64,000 nt of DNA from Elysia chlorotica (GCA_003991915.1 RQTK01001132.1:69621-133620); one strand, 5' to 3'. Positions 48,510-63,167 are shown, counted from the stretch's first letter. Made by a program: numbers and translations. The notes: generated from the letters alone by a model not told the origin.

Positions 48510-51500
48510 TTCCTCAAATTTGGAACCCTTGAAGTTCTTCCATATAGATAATAGTATATTTTTACGAAGCATTTTGGTCTATAGATTTCCACTGCAGTTC
48601 TACTGCGGAAATTTTTTTGAGAATATATCTTCTGATTTTTCTGTGTAATGCCTGGTAATTACAAATGTAAATATTTTAGAATTTTCAGATTTGTTTTCCT
48701 TGTGGTAGTAGGCTTTCATCTTGTCATGGTCATCTTCTATAGATTTATCAGTTTGCCTTCATCATTAGATTTTAGATTTGTTTTTCTTTTTTTTTTTTCT
48801 CAAGTATATTTTGATTAGAATACTTTTACTAGATTATTTTGCATCATTTGAACATATTTTTATTTGAAATTTGAAGATTTGTGTTATGTTAGTCATTTAT
48901 TACTTTGACCTTATTTGCTGTCAAAATTAGGTAGACCTCTTCTTTAATGGATAATTCACTGGAGAGCCCACCTTTGTCTGTTGGAACATACATTTTAGAT
49001 TACAAGGTTTGCCTATAGAATATCCAACTACGTAATTTGCATTCAAGAGTTCCATATTGTGAAAGAAGATTTATCGTTTTGGAAGCCGTTTAATACTTAA
49101 ACAAAGAAAATATGGGTTTACAGTGTTAAAAATAATAAAAAGTAATTTGATAAATTTCAAAGCATTGATTGACAGTTGCTAATGTGCATAGGCTTTACAG
49201 TAATATCAATATTAGATCATAAAAACTTTATTTTTGTAAAAAAAAAAGAAATAGTTTTTAATAGTGATAGAAGGTTGTGGTTTTTGTTTTCAAATTTTCA
49301 CACTACAGGCCAATTTGGTCAGTTTTAATATATTTTTGTCATGCCAACTAGTCTTTAGTTTATTCAGTCTCATNNNANNTTTNNNNCNNANNNTNNAANN
49401 NNNNNNTTATTTTTTTTTTTTGCTTTTTGTCACTTATTGTGTTTTCCTGAACTGATATTGATTTGAGTAACATCGTTTAAACGAAGGAATGCGTTAAGTT
49501 GTGTCTTTTGCCTTATAAACTCTCATTTACTCAGCTCTTAACTAGTATGACAGTAGGCTAACTGTTTTGACACTGGTTCATTTTTAAAGCATTGCATAAA
49601 ATCACTTGAAGAGATTTATCTACATCTTTCACAAGTTAGTTGTAATCACGGGGCTATATATCAGCCATTTCGTAATTTTCGCCCAAAATTAATAAGCTGA
49701 AATATTGGCCCATTAGGATTAAGAGAGTTAAAGCAAATTTTTTCAAATGTTAATAATTCCTAAATTTAGAGCTATCCCCTTATCACTAGTAATCTAGTGT
49801 TCAGGTTTTATTTTGACTGTCAATTATTGAATTTACGCCTTTAGATAAAAGAAGGCATTAAAAAGTAGCCCTCCCCTTTCCCTGCCCCACAATGCTATCA
49901 TTGTATCGGTGTTAGGACTGGCATTTCTTTTGCTTGGGCATCAGCTCCCTTCTTACTTTCTCAGCTAGCTTATCCTCCTTCCTCAGTAAATAGCATTGCT
50001 GTAGTGGTTTCTGAGATTGCTGTAGTGGTTTCAGAGCAGTGAGGAAGAATCTGGATAAGATTGACTTGAGAGTAAAGGATTTATACCAGAAAAGAAAATT
50101 TGAGTTTGCTTTTTAAAAAAAAGAATGAAGAGAATGCAGTTTAAAATACCAGACTTTGTTGGGTTTTTGTTTTACATTTCCACATCACCAAATTGTTTGC
50201 AAAAAAAAAAGCTAATTATTGCGCACTTAAAATACAGACTTTGTGAAACCTATTGTAGACTTCCCTTTCCAAAGATTTTGAATGTTTATTATGTTTATTT
50301 TGGTTAATAGTGTACCATTAAGAGGGAATCACACCTTTCCCCAAATTCCATGTGTATCTTTATAAAGATCTTAATGCTGAGTATATCTTTAACATCCTAA
50401 GATTAGATCTGGAAGATATCTATCATTAGGTAGGATCTGAAGAACAGTTTTCGAAATATTTATGGAAGTATTTAATGCCAAACATTACTTGCCAATAACA
50501 ACTAACTCTTGTGCTTGTACTGAATACCTAAAGCTTGTCATTATACTTTTTATCTAATTTTCTCTCTTTCTCACTACATTTGGCGCAGATAGAAAACGCC
50601 CATGTGTTTTAGAGAAACATCAGTTGTACCAGTGATCTGCCCTTTTATCACCTTGTCAAAATTTAAGTTCTAAGTAATAAATGAATCTCACATTACATTT
50701 TGAAAGCCTATAGTACCTTATATTTTATTGTGGCCAAAGGTCACAAGTCCTTTAAAGAAAATTTGAGAAACTTTTGTTGTTATCGAAGGGTATCCAACTC
50801 TTTATTGTACATGTATAATTTTAAGTAAAGTAGTTATCTAACTACTCAGACATGATTTTAGCTAAATGGATGTATAGCAATGTAATTGGTAGTTCCATAT
50901 CAAATACATGTGATCATATTCTGAGATGGTTTTCTTGAACAGCAAGTGATCAAACGAACAAATACATATGTAATCATATACAAAAATATACATGCTGTCT
51001 GCGCATGCTAATACTATATCTTTAACTTTTTCCTACTAAACTGTCACCTTCCCTAAATATTCCAATGTAGCAGGACTGCCTTCCTTTATCCCAAAACTAA
51101 ATTGAGCAGTACGCTTCTGTTATATCAAGACATTCCCATTTTCTATGAGTAAAGTATGACGGGTGTAACTTTCCCCAGTAATTATCATTTAGCTGGACTT
51201 GTATGACACATGATTGTAATTCTGCTCTTTAATGAGCCTTGAGGGCTGAACAAAACCCTTATAGATATACACTTCCTGTAGCAAGTGGTCCCCAGTAGTA
51301 CAATGTGTAGTGACCTTACAGAATTTCCCCCTACAGGATCCTCAAAGACAACATAAGAAACAATAAATACAGAGAGAATGAGGAAATCAGAAATTATTTT
51401 CAGTGTTATTTGTAAAAAAATAATTCCTTTTTTTCATTTTAGTTCTGTTACATGTTTTTAAACATTATTATATGATTGTTGTAACATGGCTATAAGTATA

Positions 51501-54230
51501 ATTGTGGTTACAGAATGTTGTGATTATGTTTTCTCTAAAACAATAATAATGTTGTTTTCTTAGAGGTGTTATAAAATATAATCAAAAAGTACTGGAGTCT
51601 TTGGGAGATAATATTGTATTTTTGTTTTGCAGCAAAAACTGATGTCATGTTATGAGAAAATAATCTTGAAGGCAATTTGTTCATCATACATGTATTTTGA
51701 AACACATCATAAAAATGAGAAGTGTCTTTTTACTAGAATAAATATTTTCTGCTCGTTTTGTTTTGTTTTACCCTTTTTGTAATGTGTTTATTTTGCTGCT
51801 AATAGTAAAAGCCAGCCCATTGGCAAAAATTCTTTGTTTTAATTGGTTCCTTGCTAAAACATAGTCTTTTTCAACAATTTAAATTTGAAGAGGTAAAAAT
51901 ATGTTTCAGGGTGCGTTTTGTTTGGATTCTGTTTAAATTCTTCTAAGACTTGTACTTAAGTTATTAGCCAGAACTGTCGCTCATTATATGAATAACTTCT
52001 TTTCATCCTAATTGTTTTATTGGATGCTTCTGTTTGGTTGTTGACGTCTGTGATCCAAAATGAACATTTTTATAAATCCTCTCATCCCTTTAATACTGTG
52101 TTGTAATCTCATAATGTAAAATATAAACATTTGTAATTTTTCATATTTATCAATTTTTGCATGCAAAATTTTATAGATCTTGTCATTATTAATGTTTGTC
52201 AGAACAATAGAAATGTATTCCTATGTACCTTATTCTTTTTTATGGCGGGTCATAAAATATTTTGAAATTACATGAGTTTTCAAGTTTGTTTTCTTGTTGA
52301 TATACATGTAAATTAGAAATTGTAGAGTTTGTTGAAATTTTACAAAAACCAAAGCATTCTTTTTTTTTTTTTTTCAATTTTCCTTTTCGCTGACTGTATA
52401 TTTTATTATCCTAGTTTTAGGCTTTTATTGTAAGCAGAGCAAATATTGATAATTTTACAGTTATTTTTTAGAAAATACACTTTTAATTTTCTATTTTTCT
52501 GGGTTGAATGAGATCTGGTGGTAACTTTCATTTTGCGTAGGCATTTGATACATTTTTTAAACAGGGCTATACGGTTTTACCTCTATTTGGAACTTAGGTT
52601 TAATATTCAAGGGTTTTTCATTATTATTTTCACTTTTCTATTGATAGCTATTGGACAAAAAAACTTTTCTTCTCTTTCCTTATGTCATAATGGTTGTTTG
52701 CACTAAACTGAATGGTGATATAATTTAGTCTTAGATTCTCTTTTCTAAGATACAATTTCAAAATACTGGACCTTATAAAAGAAAAAAAGCTACACCTTAA
52801 TTTTTTTTTCTTTAAACTAATTCATCCAGAAAAGACCAATGAGTTTTTTAAGTCTCACTCAGCATAATCAAGAGTTGTTTATCGATTATTTATTTGTTTT
52901 GATTTGTTTTTGGTTGTTTTTTTTTTTTAATGGCTTAGATTTGTTACTGATTATAAAGTATTGTGAAGACAGTTTTAAATTGATGTTTTTAGCTAAATAA
53001 GAGATAGCACCGATTGCCTATCAAAGACAGATAAAATTCATCATGTATTTTATTGGCCAGTATCAAACCATGGAAACATTATCTTTCTTTATTGTTCTTT
53101 TCTTTTATCCACATAAAATTATAAACAAACAGGTTTGCCACCTCAAGTCCTTTGTTGTTGATGATTTTTTTTTAATTTTATTGAAATATTTATAGTATTA
53201 CAATAACATTTAGATATTAAATTAAACTTGTTTGTACAATCAAAGTAATTTATTAACTGTGACTAACCAAGGAATAAAAAATACAACAAAAGTAAACAGG
53301 TTTAGTCAAGCAGAAAATATATTATTGAGAGGAGCTGTACTAAAGTAATTTTTCTTGTACTAAGGGTATTATCAGATAGATAAGATCCCTTTCTTTCTGA
53401 CGAACTTGGGCAGCGCTCCCTAAAGTGATCAGTTAATTCTGTATCTATCTAGATGTCAAACATAAGTGTGCATTCATTATTCTTCTTAACATCCAAATCA
53501 ACAATCAGCATTGATTAATGTCTCTGAAAAAAATGTTAATGTTATACATCTCAATTTGTTTTCAATCGACGTAATGCTCAACCAATTGGATAGGAGTTAG
53601 ATGTAATGAGTAATAAAATATATTTTCATTTTAGTAAGTAGCCTAGCTAAAATTCAGAGATTACAAAATCCCCGTCTAAAACATTAATAATCCAAATGAG
53701 TACAGAATAAGATCAATAATTATGTACTTCTACATATTATTTAAAATGGAATGAATAATCCCATTTATGGATCTAGCGCATTGTCCCTTATTGACAATTT
53801 TCCAAGATATTGGAATTGAGGGATACATTGCAAAAAAGGCACATTTTAAAGTTTTTAATTATTAAACTTAGTTTTCGCCTTTAATTGTAAAAAAAATAAG
53901 TAAAATAAAAATTCAAAGCTTAAGTTTAATCTGTGGGTGATTTGACGAGATATTTTGCCACACAGTGGGTTCCATCTTTGAGTTTTCCAACAATTAAGCT
54001 TAAGAAGCGAATGCCCTCATCAAACTAGTTTCCACAAGAAATGTGGAACGCTAAAAGTGATAGAAAAACAGTAGGTTTGGGGGAAAAGTGCAAGAGGCTT
54101 TACTTCATAACACTTCACAATCGTTTTAATTAACTGTATTACATGTATCAGCATTTTTATCTGGTGTTAAAAAATCATAATGCCGAAGTCCAAATGAAGA
54201 ATCGTGAAAAATATATGATTTGAATTTTCG
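48510..54230. other. Gene-poor AT-rich interval right of RETREG
   Basis: No exon was recognised. At 49993-50030 a 21-bp unit (attgctgtagtggtttctgag) is tandemly duplicated. The region may include a long RETREG 3'UTR. Confidence 0.45.
49374..49406. other. Patch of uncalled bases
   Basis: N characters are mixed with single called bases, so this is low-quality sequence rather than a sized scaffold gap. Confidence 0.98.
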
Positions 54231-54236
54231 CATACA

Positions 54237-54517
54237 TAAGATAAGATAAGATAATCCTTTATTATCCCATATGGAACTTTTTCTTGGTCGTACATACGTA
54301 AATACACCAGTTGTACTTGTGTGACATAAACAATAGTGACGATAATATGATCTATAGACAAGAGTTGCCAAAGGCGTAACGAGTTTTCTGAAGTCCAAAA
54401 TAAAGTAAGGGTATTATATACATAACGAAAGAGAACCCATTAGTAGACAGCCGGATTCGAACACCGGATCGCCCACTTCAGAGGCCGATGTTTTCGCACA
54501 GCGCCACCACGCTTCCC
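54237..54517 (-). mobile_element. tRNA-derived SINE, family C, (CTTAT)n tail
   Basis: Read on the minus strand from 54517, the head has an A-box region (gcgtggtggcgctgtgcg) and a near-perfect B box (GTGTTCGAATCC). The body ends in aataaaggattatc followed by CTTAT repeats near 54240. Only one copy was seen in the window. Confidence 0.75.
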
Positions 54518-55109
54518 CAATCTGCAGATAACTTTGCGGGTTGAGAAGCACCTAGACCCATGAACTGATGATATTCATGAAAAATGCAGCATGCGATTTT
54601 TTTCGGGTACCCTTGGGACCCGCTGTCACATAAAAAAAAAACGAATAGCACTGGAAAATACGCCCTTGGTTTGCGTGGATGCTACTAGAAAATGTCAACA
54701 AGTTGGCCTATTGGTAATGCTGGGAGTACAGTCACGTAATTCATCGGTTGAGTAGACCAAGCATTATTTTGTAAAGCTGCAGATCCACCATGTTAAAATT
54801 GTTACGGACAATGCTCTCTCCTAATGCAGCAAAATAAAACAAAAATAAAAAACAGAGAGCGCGAGGTTTATTATGAATGATGACTTCTTTTTACATAAAA
54901 CATCTCGACAGCGTATCGCTGGTTCATCTTCTTTTCTCAATAGAGGCTTTTTTTCGGGAAACCAATGGGGTGTAGAAGAATATGAATTAAATATTAGTTT
55001 TAGCCGCACCATCTTGTCATGTTTGCACACAGACCGTGTTTAGATATAGATGTGCACCACACTATTGTCTGTTTCACCAAGATTCAAAGAGGCGCCATAA
55101 GATCATTAA

Positions 55110-55350
55110 CTTCAATAGAGTAAGCTCTCCGGCTTAACCCTTATACGGAGAAAATTTATAGTCGGATTTTGTCTCTTACCGGTTGGGTCGATGTCACCAC
55201 GGTGTAAAATGTGACCAACCTAGACAAATTACTGGTATCCGATCACTGTGTGCAGCACATAAAATCGTCAGACGTTAGTCATGGGATCGGCCCGCGATAT
55301 AGCTTCACTGCCAACTTTGGACGTTAGGAAACCAACCAACCAGCCAACGT
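55110..55350 (+). mobile_element. SINE family A, copy 5
   Basis: The body landmarks are gggtcgatgtcaccacggtg and aaaatcgtcagacgttagtc, with the 3' word ctttggacgttaggaaacc and a (CCAA)n-like tail. The head is poorly conserved. Confidence 0.65.
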
Positions 55351-55702
55351 TATTTTCCCCCTCGTGACCTGTAGCTCCCAGGCTAAACGATAAATCTTCA
55401 TAACTTAAGTGCTGGTCTATACGCTATGGGGCAAAAAAAGTCGATGCTGAGTCAAACCCCAGCTATTTGAAAACATTCATTCCTTATGAATTTAATCGCA
55501 CGATGCGTAGCTCAATACTGTACGGGCATATTTAGAAGTAATTATACAACGCCTTCAAGACCACAACATCGTATAAATTAGTATTCAGTGATTCATACAC
55601 ACGGGGCACGCTCGTTGAATTGAAAGCTTAGCTTAACTGTCACATGCACAGTTACTTTGGTATCTCATATTTCAATAATGTTCGAGGAGAGACTCCATTC
55701 TT

Positions 55703-55716
55703 CATCTTCTTTTTCT

Positions 55717-55751
<35 letters not shown>

Positions 55752-55916
55752 TTCTTCTTTCTTCATCTTCTTCTTCTTCTTCTTCTTCTTCTTCTTCTTC
55801 TTCTTCTTCTTCTTCTTCTTCTTCTTCTTCTTCTTCTTCTTCTTCTTCTTCTTCTTCTTCTTCTTCTTCTTCTTCTTCTTCTTCTTCTTCTTCTTCTTCT
55901 TCTTCTTCTTCTTCTT
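55703..55916 (+). repeat. Long (CTT)n microsatellite
   Basis: About 70 units with a few interruptions (cct, cat) in the first third. It gives Phe-, Ser-, Leu-, Lys- and Glu-only false frames and directly abuts the large inverted repeat. Confidence 0.97.
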
Positions 55917-56907
55917 TAGAGATTTTATTATTATACGGGGGCAAAGTTTACACCAACAATGCCTACGAGGCAATTTACGCATTATTTTCACAGCATTCAA
56001 TATTAATATAATCCAGTTTGCACACATAGCCTATTTTTCAAAGAAAATACGAAGCTTTATTTTATGGACAACTTCAAGTGTGTATGAGGTGATAAATATG
56101 CACAAAATGCATAGCGCAAGGCTTGAAAAATATTTTGGAAGCTGTGAAGCCTAGACCAATAGTAGTAAGTAGGAAATTCGATTAAAAAAAAAAAAAAAAA
56201 AACATGTACAGGTATTTATTTCCATGTGTTATGTGTGATTCAATTTTGAAAGCAGACGGTTGTTGTTTCTGGGTGAAAATGCACACAAGAGTGAGAACAA
56301 TGTACATGATTATAATTATTGGAAATGTTTCAGGGTCTTTAGTCTCAAACAATGCACAGCCGAATGTATTTCACACGACCCGTGTGGGAACAAACGTTAT
56401 CACTATCACGTATTATAGAAGCTTTATCTAGTTGTTCTTGCGGCTTTACCACTGCCTCTCACTCGCGGGTCAGTATTCATTGTGCCAACGTCTACACACA
56501 TTATAATAATTATAATCATGTACATTGTTCTCACTCTTGTGTGCATTTTCACCCAGAAACAACAACCGTCTGCTTTCAAAATTGAATCACACATATCACA
56601 TGGAAATAAATACCTGTACATGTTTTATTTTTTTTTTTATCGAATTTCCTATATGTAACTACTATTGGTCTAGGCTTCACAGCTTCCAAAATATTTTTCA
56701 AGCCTTGCGCTATGCATTTTGTGCATATTTATCACCTCATACACACTTGAAGTTGTCCATAAAATAAAGCTTCGTATTTTCTTTGAAAAATAGGCTATGT
56801 GTGCAAACTGGATTATATTAATATTGAATGCTGTGAAAATAATGCGTAAATTGCCTCGTAGGCATTGTTGGTGTAAACTTTGCCCCCGTATAATAATAAA
56901 ATCTCTA
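55917..56907. repeat. Large inverted repeat: two ~404-bp arms, 184-bp loop
   Basis: The left arm (55917-56320) and right arm (56505-56907) are near-perfect reverse complements. Both contain ttattattatacgggggc at the outer end and catgattataattatt at the inner end. Differences are a small indel cluster near 56165/56655 and a few substitutions. The 184-base loop is unique. No transposase frame is present. It could be a foldback or MITE-like element, an inverted duplication or an assembly fold. Confidence 0.92.
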
Positions 56908-58370
56908 GTAGGCCTACCTTTGTGCTGCTTACCGCCCGTCGCCATATAGAATCCTCCTTATAAAGTTATAACATAGGACACGTATAAACTAGGAGAGAGT
57001 TTCTCGTTCTCCAACGCAGCACGAACTGCAACATGCTTCAGTGGCATTATATTTTTCTTAAACAAATGATCAGGTATAATCCCTTTGCTTCCATTGTTAA
57101 TAGACGGTCAATTATTTTTTTCTGATATCTTGAAACTGCATTATACTACAAAAAATTTTGGGTTTTTAGTCATAATAAATAATATACGTTTTTGTCATTT
57201 ACAAGAACGATTATTTCATCATATTTCCATTTGAAAATGTGCATTGCACTTTCAACGCTTTCGAGTTACAGTTTGAGACATTTTACTTAAAACAAAACAA
57301 GCAAACACATAGAGGGAGAAAGGAAAAATGTGTATTAGATTTTCTTCTCATTTTAGTCTTCTTACATTTAACAGAGGAGGCTACATGAAACGTATTTTCC
57401 AAAAGCATAGTCAGAAATAACGTATTCAGGAGAATGGAGAACCAAGATCACTCGGAAAAAGTATCTTCTGTTTGTAATTGCAGTGTAGGCTAGTTACGGA
57501 AGCGTTTGCAATAACCAACACGTTAAATTTATTTGAGCATGTTCCAAGTGAAATAATTGGTTTACAACATTGCGTTTACAACCAATGACATGACCCACGT
57601 AAACACTAACTTTGCAGTCTTCTTTCTAAAAGTGAACATGATATAGATAGCTATAAGTATAATAATGGAAAACAATCAGCTCAAATTTTGGCAAAATTTC
57701 ACAGACGTATGGCACGCGACATGCAAATGTTTCAAATGCCTATGCTGCAAGTGGATTCATTTCTTCTGCTGTCAACCATACTAACATGGATAAATGGGGA
57801 AAGGTTATGGGTGTAACTCGCAATGGAGATTGCACGAAATCATAATGGATACTGAAGTAACACAATGCACAATAAATGTATTCCTTTTTTTTTTTCGTTT
57901 AAAACATCGCTAAAATTTTATGAAATATAGACCAAACTAGATTATTGGGTTAATCCCAATTTGTATTGTCTCTAGCCTTTGCGGCGTTATATCTATGAAA
58001 TTGTACATCTAACAAATCCATATTTTAACAGAGGTAAAGTAAAATAGACATCGCACATTTTTGTTCACCATTATATTCTTTTTTATTAAAATAAAGTCAC
58101 AATATTAAAAGCAACGTGTCGGTAATAATGATGCCAATCTTAAATTCCCGATAAATGGTTACCGCCATCTTCTTATTCAACTGTCTATGGAAGAATTTAT
58201 TTTGGAACCATTAAACTTCTTTACACTCACACTTTACAGACCTGTTGAGCACAACATATTGGGTAAATGGCAAAGATAAGATGTATGGCTACACACAAAT
58301 CATTGAGCATACCGTTATAAGTATATGATCGGAGTAAAGTAAAGTACACAAGATAATTATATTAAACAGA

Positions 58371-58375
58371 TGATA

Positions 58376-58466
<91 letters not shown>

Positions 58467-58505
58467 GGAGGAGGAGGAGGAGGAGGAGGAGGAGGAGGAG
58501 GAGGA
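58371..58505 (+). repeat. (GAT)n(GAG)n microsatellite
   Basis: About 31 GAT units followed by about 13 GAG units. The minus-strand poly-Ser frame is an artefact of it. Confidence 0.97.
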
Positions 58506-59933
58506 CGGTGATGTTAAGGAGGAGGAGGAGAGTGTATTGATAATAGAAGTTGTACTGAAGATGATTGGTGTGTTTATCACTGCACTTTTATTGTGATCAG
58601 GTTAGGACTTTATGAACCATGTTCTGAATGCCACGTAATAAAAAAGTATGTGCATGCACACCCTGACAAGTTAAGTAATGACCTGCGCTTTTCGGAGAGC
58701 AAAAAAAAAACAAACGAACGACAAATAAATGTTTACAACAAAGTCCGAAACATTCAATTGTGCACTTAAATAACCAAACTAATCAAATACATTATTTTAT
58801 TGTCTAAAACCCAACAGACAAATTAATCATTGGGAAAGGTGATATTTTTAAATAAATAATATGCAGGCATTTATCCTACGGTAAAGAGTCTGCGAAGCGA
58901 TTTTTGGTTGTTTTAAAACAAATGTGCAAATACAGTTAAACAGTAGCCGAATATATTCTATATATTTCTACATGAACTTGACAAGTATGCATTTCTATTA
59001 CACCAGTAAAACTATCTTTTAATTTTCATAAATTTTGTATGATTGGCAGCATGGACTGTTATGACTCAAAAATGTAAACACAGTCACACAATCACGTGAA
59101 CATTTTTGTGCTTTACTACATGTATCTTGTATCGTCCCCATACTCATAGGTGTAATATGAGCCGTGATTTGTAGTAGTATTGCCTGGATTTTATATGCAC
59201 ACTTATTCCAGCTTTCAAATTATTTAATGTAAAGAAGAATCAGGAATTTCTTTTGATGTAGACCCTACATGTAGGCTGTGATAATGGATTTAACGATTAG
59301 AAAATGCAGATTTTTAATACAGAGCGCGGATGCTGTTCAGGACATAAAGTGGTATGTAAATATTGATATTTGATCTCAAGCTGTAAACGAAATAATATTT
59401 GGGATCTGACAATTCTAGTTGAGAGCTCCATTCGAAACATGTTATGACTCATGTCAGTTATTTAATTTACAGGGTCGTTTTAGAGCTTATATATAATCAC
59501 ATTTGTTGCCATCGCCGATAATCGCCACAGCCATATCAATTAAAACCTCCTGTTTATTAGCAACATTTTTGTCTGCTTAGCCTCTATAACTGTACCACAC
59601 TTCTGTAATGACCATTACTGCAATCACATTCCCAAAAGACAACCTGTTTCCAAAAATATAGGATTATACTATACATGTAGCAATACAATATTTTAGAGCT
59701 TGCCTGAGAATTTTGTTTATTTCACTGGGCATTACTCTTTTTTAATTCTACTTTATAGTTGCATGTTTGAATTTATGATATACTTGTAATAATAAACATG
59801 GTCGTTTTCTTTTTTTATCCCAGTCAGATATTTTTATTACATCACCCTTAGTAGACTAAGTAATATATTCTAAATCTATACAAACGCTTAGTAGGATATA
59901 TACATTTTTTTATTATTTTATATTGGTGGTTTG

Positions 59934-60050
59934 TTGTTGCTGTTGCTATTATTGTTGTTGTTGCTGTTGATGTTGTTGTTGTTGTCGTCATCGTGTTATT
60001 GTTGCTTTGTTATTGCAATTGTTGTTGTTGTTATTGTTGTTTTTGTTTAA
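59934..60050 (+). repeat. Imperfect (GTT)n tract
   Basis: GTT units interrupted by GCT, ATT and GTC. No family B SINE head was found next to it. Confidence 0.85.
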
Positions 60051-60392
60051 TTTTTCTTTTAGTTTGTCTTGGGTCTTTTGTTTTGTTTGTTTTCTGTTCA
60101 AGACTGGTCATATGACTAAAAACTACCTTTGCCGTGTGATTATTTTGAATTAAAATAGCTAGGATATGATAAATGTTTTGTTTTACAAATTCACTTTTTT
60201 AAGTTCTTAAAAAAAAACAATAGAACAATAAAAAAAAAAAAAAGATTTACCAGTGCAGTACATGTAGATGAGATCACGTTCACTCTGCAAAGTTAGTCTT
60301 GGTGCAACTTTATTTACGTGTCATAGAGACGTACGTTCATACCCTCATACCCGTGTGTCGTTCGGCGGTCGTCCCCTTCTCCTTTTACCTTG

Positions 60393-60401
<9 letters not shown>

Positions 60402-60463
<62 letters not shown>
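60402..60463 (+). repeat. (CT)n microsatellite
   Basis: About 31 CT units after a run of ten C. Confidence 0.95.
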
Positions 60464-60466
<3 letters not shown>

Positions 60467-62853
60467 GCCTGTCACCTTTCTAATTTTATTTTCCCGCAAT
60501 AAACACCTATATGTACTATAGTGATATCACTTACCACACGATAAGATCAGATTACATGTTCCTGTAGGTCTTGCTTTTAAAACCAGTACGTTAAGATAAG
60601 CAAAGTTGCAGATGATTATTTCCTTGACATGGCGATATACACGTATTACTATAATACATGAACATCAGTACATGTATGTACCTTTGTCTTCGTTGTTGAT
60701 AGAGTTGAGACCATTACGTTGAAGGGTTGGTTAAAAGTTTTCACCAAAGCATAAAATTAAGAAGAAAAAATAGAGAGCGTCTCGAAAGTCGAATCCCGGA
60801 CCTTTCGCATTGAATGCCGACATTCTGGCTCAGAGATTTTTTTTCATACTAAGTGTACTTTCTTTCCACAGTACTAATTTAACATCTTATGATTCGTATT
60901 TCACCGTTTGTCCCATTTTTCGTATTTAAATATGTGTTTTGCTGAATTTCATACTAGTTTAAGCAGTCGGTGTTTAGTTATAGTATACAATTGTGAAAAG
61001 TGATGACAAGGGGAAACATTTTTGAAGGAGAAAAAAGCTTGTCATGCAGGTCTTAAAAACATAGGGGGAAAATGGTTCTACGTTTTTATAAGAAATATTT
61101 TATCACTCTCTCTATATATCTATCTATCTATCTCTCATCTCTCTCCATCCAAATAACTAGTCTCAGTGTTATTTTAGAAGCGATCAATTGACAAGTTCCA
61201 GCATTATTTTATAAACAGTCAACTGTTACCAAGGGATCAAATTTATACCAGTTTGCCTTCAGCAAATATTTTCTTGTCTGTAGTGAGGGAGGCATAGCAG
61301 CTGCCTGTTGTATCCATTTAATGTGTAGTACCGGTAATTACTGATTGTTGTCGTATCTTAGAGTTCCCTTAGGAAATGGTGCCATCGGCTAAGGATCGGA
61401 CATGAGACCTCAACACGATAATTCAGGGCTTTACCCTATTCACTGACTGCATAACCTTTGATGCTTTGACCATTTTCGCTTTGAGGATTCTAAAAATATA
61501 TTGTTTGCAACCTTAATCTTCGCGATATAAACTACCCAATAGCTTAGTCATATCTTACTTTTTGTAACGAGAGAAAGTACACACAACCTTAGCTTTATTA
61601 TTTTTTCAAAGGTTTAATAATCTTACTGTGAAGTCAGGAAATATTTCTGGATTTGTTTTAGCTATACATTATAAATTGTTATAGTCGTCCGAAGATTTTA
61701 ACTGACAGGTAAAGCATTAGTCAGGAAAGAAATTTACGCAAAACACATTGCACATTCCAAAAAAATTATGAGGAATACCTCAAATTTAGTAGTAGAAGTA
61801 ATGAACAATCCAAATCTAGTGCTTTGTACAGGTGTACAACAAAAGAAACGATAATAAATACAGTAACTTTTATTGTTTCTCAGTGTCTCACAAAAAATAC
61901 GGTTTTTAGTTTTGTCAAAGGAGGACAAATAGTACACAATAAATTAAATGTATAATAGTAATTTTTCGTATTATAAAACCAATATTATGAATTAAATTCA
62001 AGGCGAGCCCAAAAAAAAAACTGGATCAGTAGAGATATTTTAGCAAGAGCTATGAAATGCATTTTTAGTAATTTTAGTAGAGCTTTCGTAATTTTTTTTT
62101 GTTCGGCCGCCAATTTAGCCTCGCCATATGAGACCATACATGTTTGGATCGATACAGACTGTACTGTCCGTGTCATTTGTTTGTGGAACGTTTCTGAGAA
62201 CATGAAAGTTGCTGTTGATTTAAGTTAGGAGAGAAAATCGAATACAACAGTAATAGAGTTAACAAATGTTAATAAAGTTGATCAAAGATCTTATATAGAT
62301 ATTTACAAGTATGAAAAATATAGCATTAAAAAAATCACTGGGAGTTTAGATAATTTTAATATAAAAAGTGTTATTTGAGACCATATTTAATCTTTCTCGC
62401 ACTGTGCAAGTGTCTTAACGACTTCGTACCGTTATGATATCCCTGGAGCGGTTCTCTGTATGTCTGCAGGAATCAAAATGCTCGAGGGTGTATAAAAATG
62501 GACAACATAAATTATGACGAAATCCTTACGTTTGCAAGAAAGCGTTTATTCATGAGATATGAAACCAAATTTACAACAATTTTTTGCTAGTGTACTTAGG
62601 TAACAAAATGTTATTTTAAAATAAATTAAAGTTTTCCAAAATAATAACAAAATGAATCTTAACAGCCTTTCTTTAGGAACTTTTCTGCAAGCTAGCTCTT
62701 TAAAACTTGTAGACGTCCAAACTGTTAGATCATTTTATATTAATGGCGTTGTGGTTAATACAATAACTGAATAAGCAAGATGAGAATTACATGTATTGTG
62801 GTCAGTTAAACCATCAAAATCCACTTGGAATGAATCAAAATATTGTACACATA

Positions 62854-63118
62854 TTAAGCGAGATTAGCGTCTTTAAAGAGTTGAAGGAATTCCTTGATGT
62901 CGATAAGCCCGTCGCCACTGGAGTCAACATCAGAAATGGTCTTGTCGAGGGCCTCCTCGCTTGCTGAGATTTCCAGCTCCATCATCAGGTTTTTGACCTC
63001 CTCGCGACTCAGCTTCCCAGATTTGTCCTTGTCAAGATTCTTGAAAGCCTCCTCAAGCTCCGCGCGCCTGACGTCAAAGGACAGATTGTTTTGTGTTTAA
63101 TCATAAATAAAAAAATAT

Positions 63119-63167
<49 letters not shown>

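Larger units (their letters stand above)
56908..62853. other. Gene-poor interval with microsatellites
   Basis: No exon was recognised. It holds the microsatellites listed separately, a T/A-rich background, and a possible minus-strand tRNA-like word (gggattcgactttc) near 60790. A sequence at about 61985-62210 gives a lysine-rich minus-strand frame of unknown nature. Confidence 0.45.

Noticed and set aside
54450..54517. tRNA gene on the minus strand
   Set aside because: A and B boxes are good, but the head is fused to a 280-base body with a CTTAT tail, as in SINEs.
55657..56154. Poly-Phe/Leu/Lys/Glu frames and matching frames in both inverted-repeat arms
   Set aside because: The runs come from (CTT)n. 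The shared downstream peptide appears twice because the DNA is an inverted repeat, and it shows no family features.
56670..56945. Minus-strand frame starting MATGGKQHKG as a first exon
   Set aside because: The first nine codons end at a plausible donor, but no second exon was found and the rest of the frame is the inverted-repeat arm.
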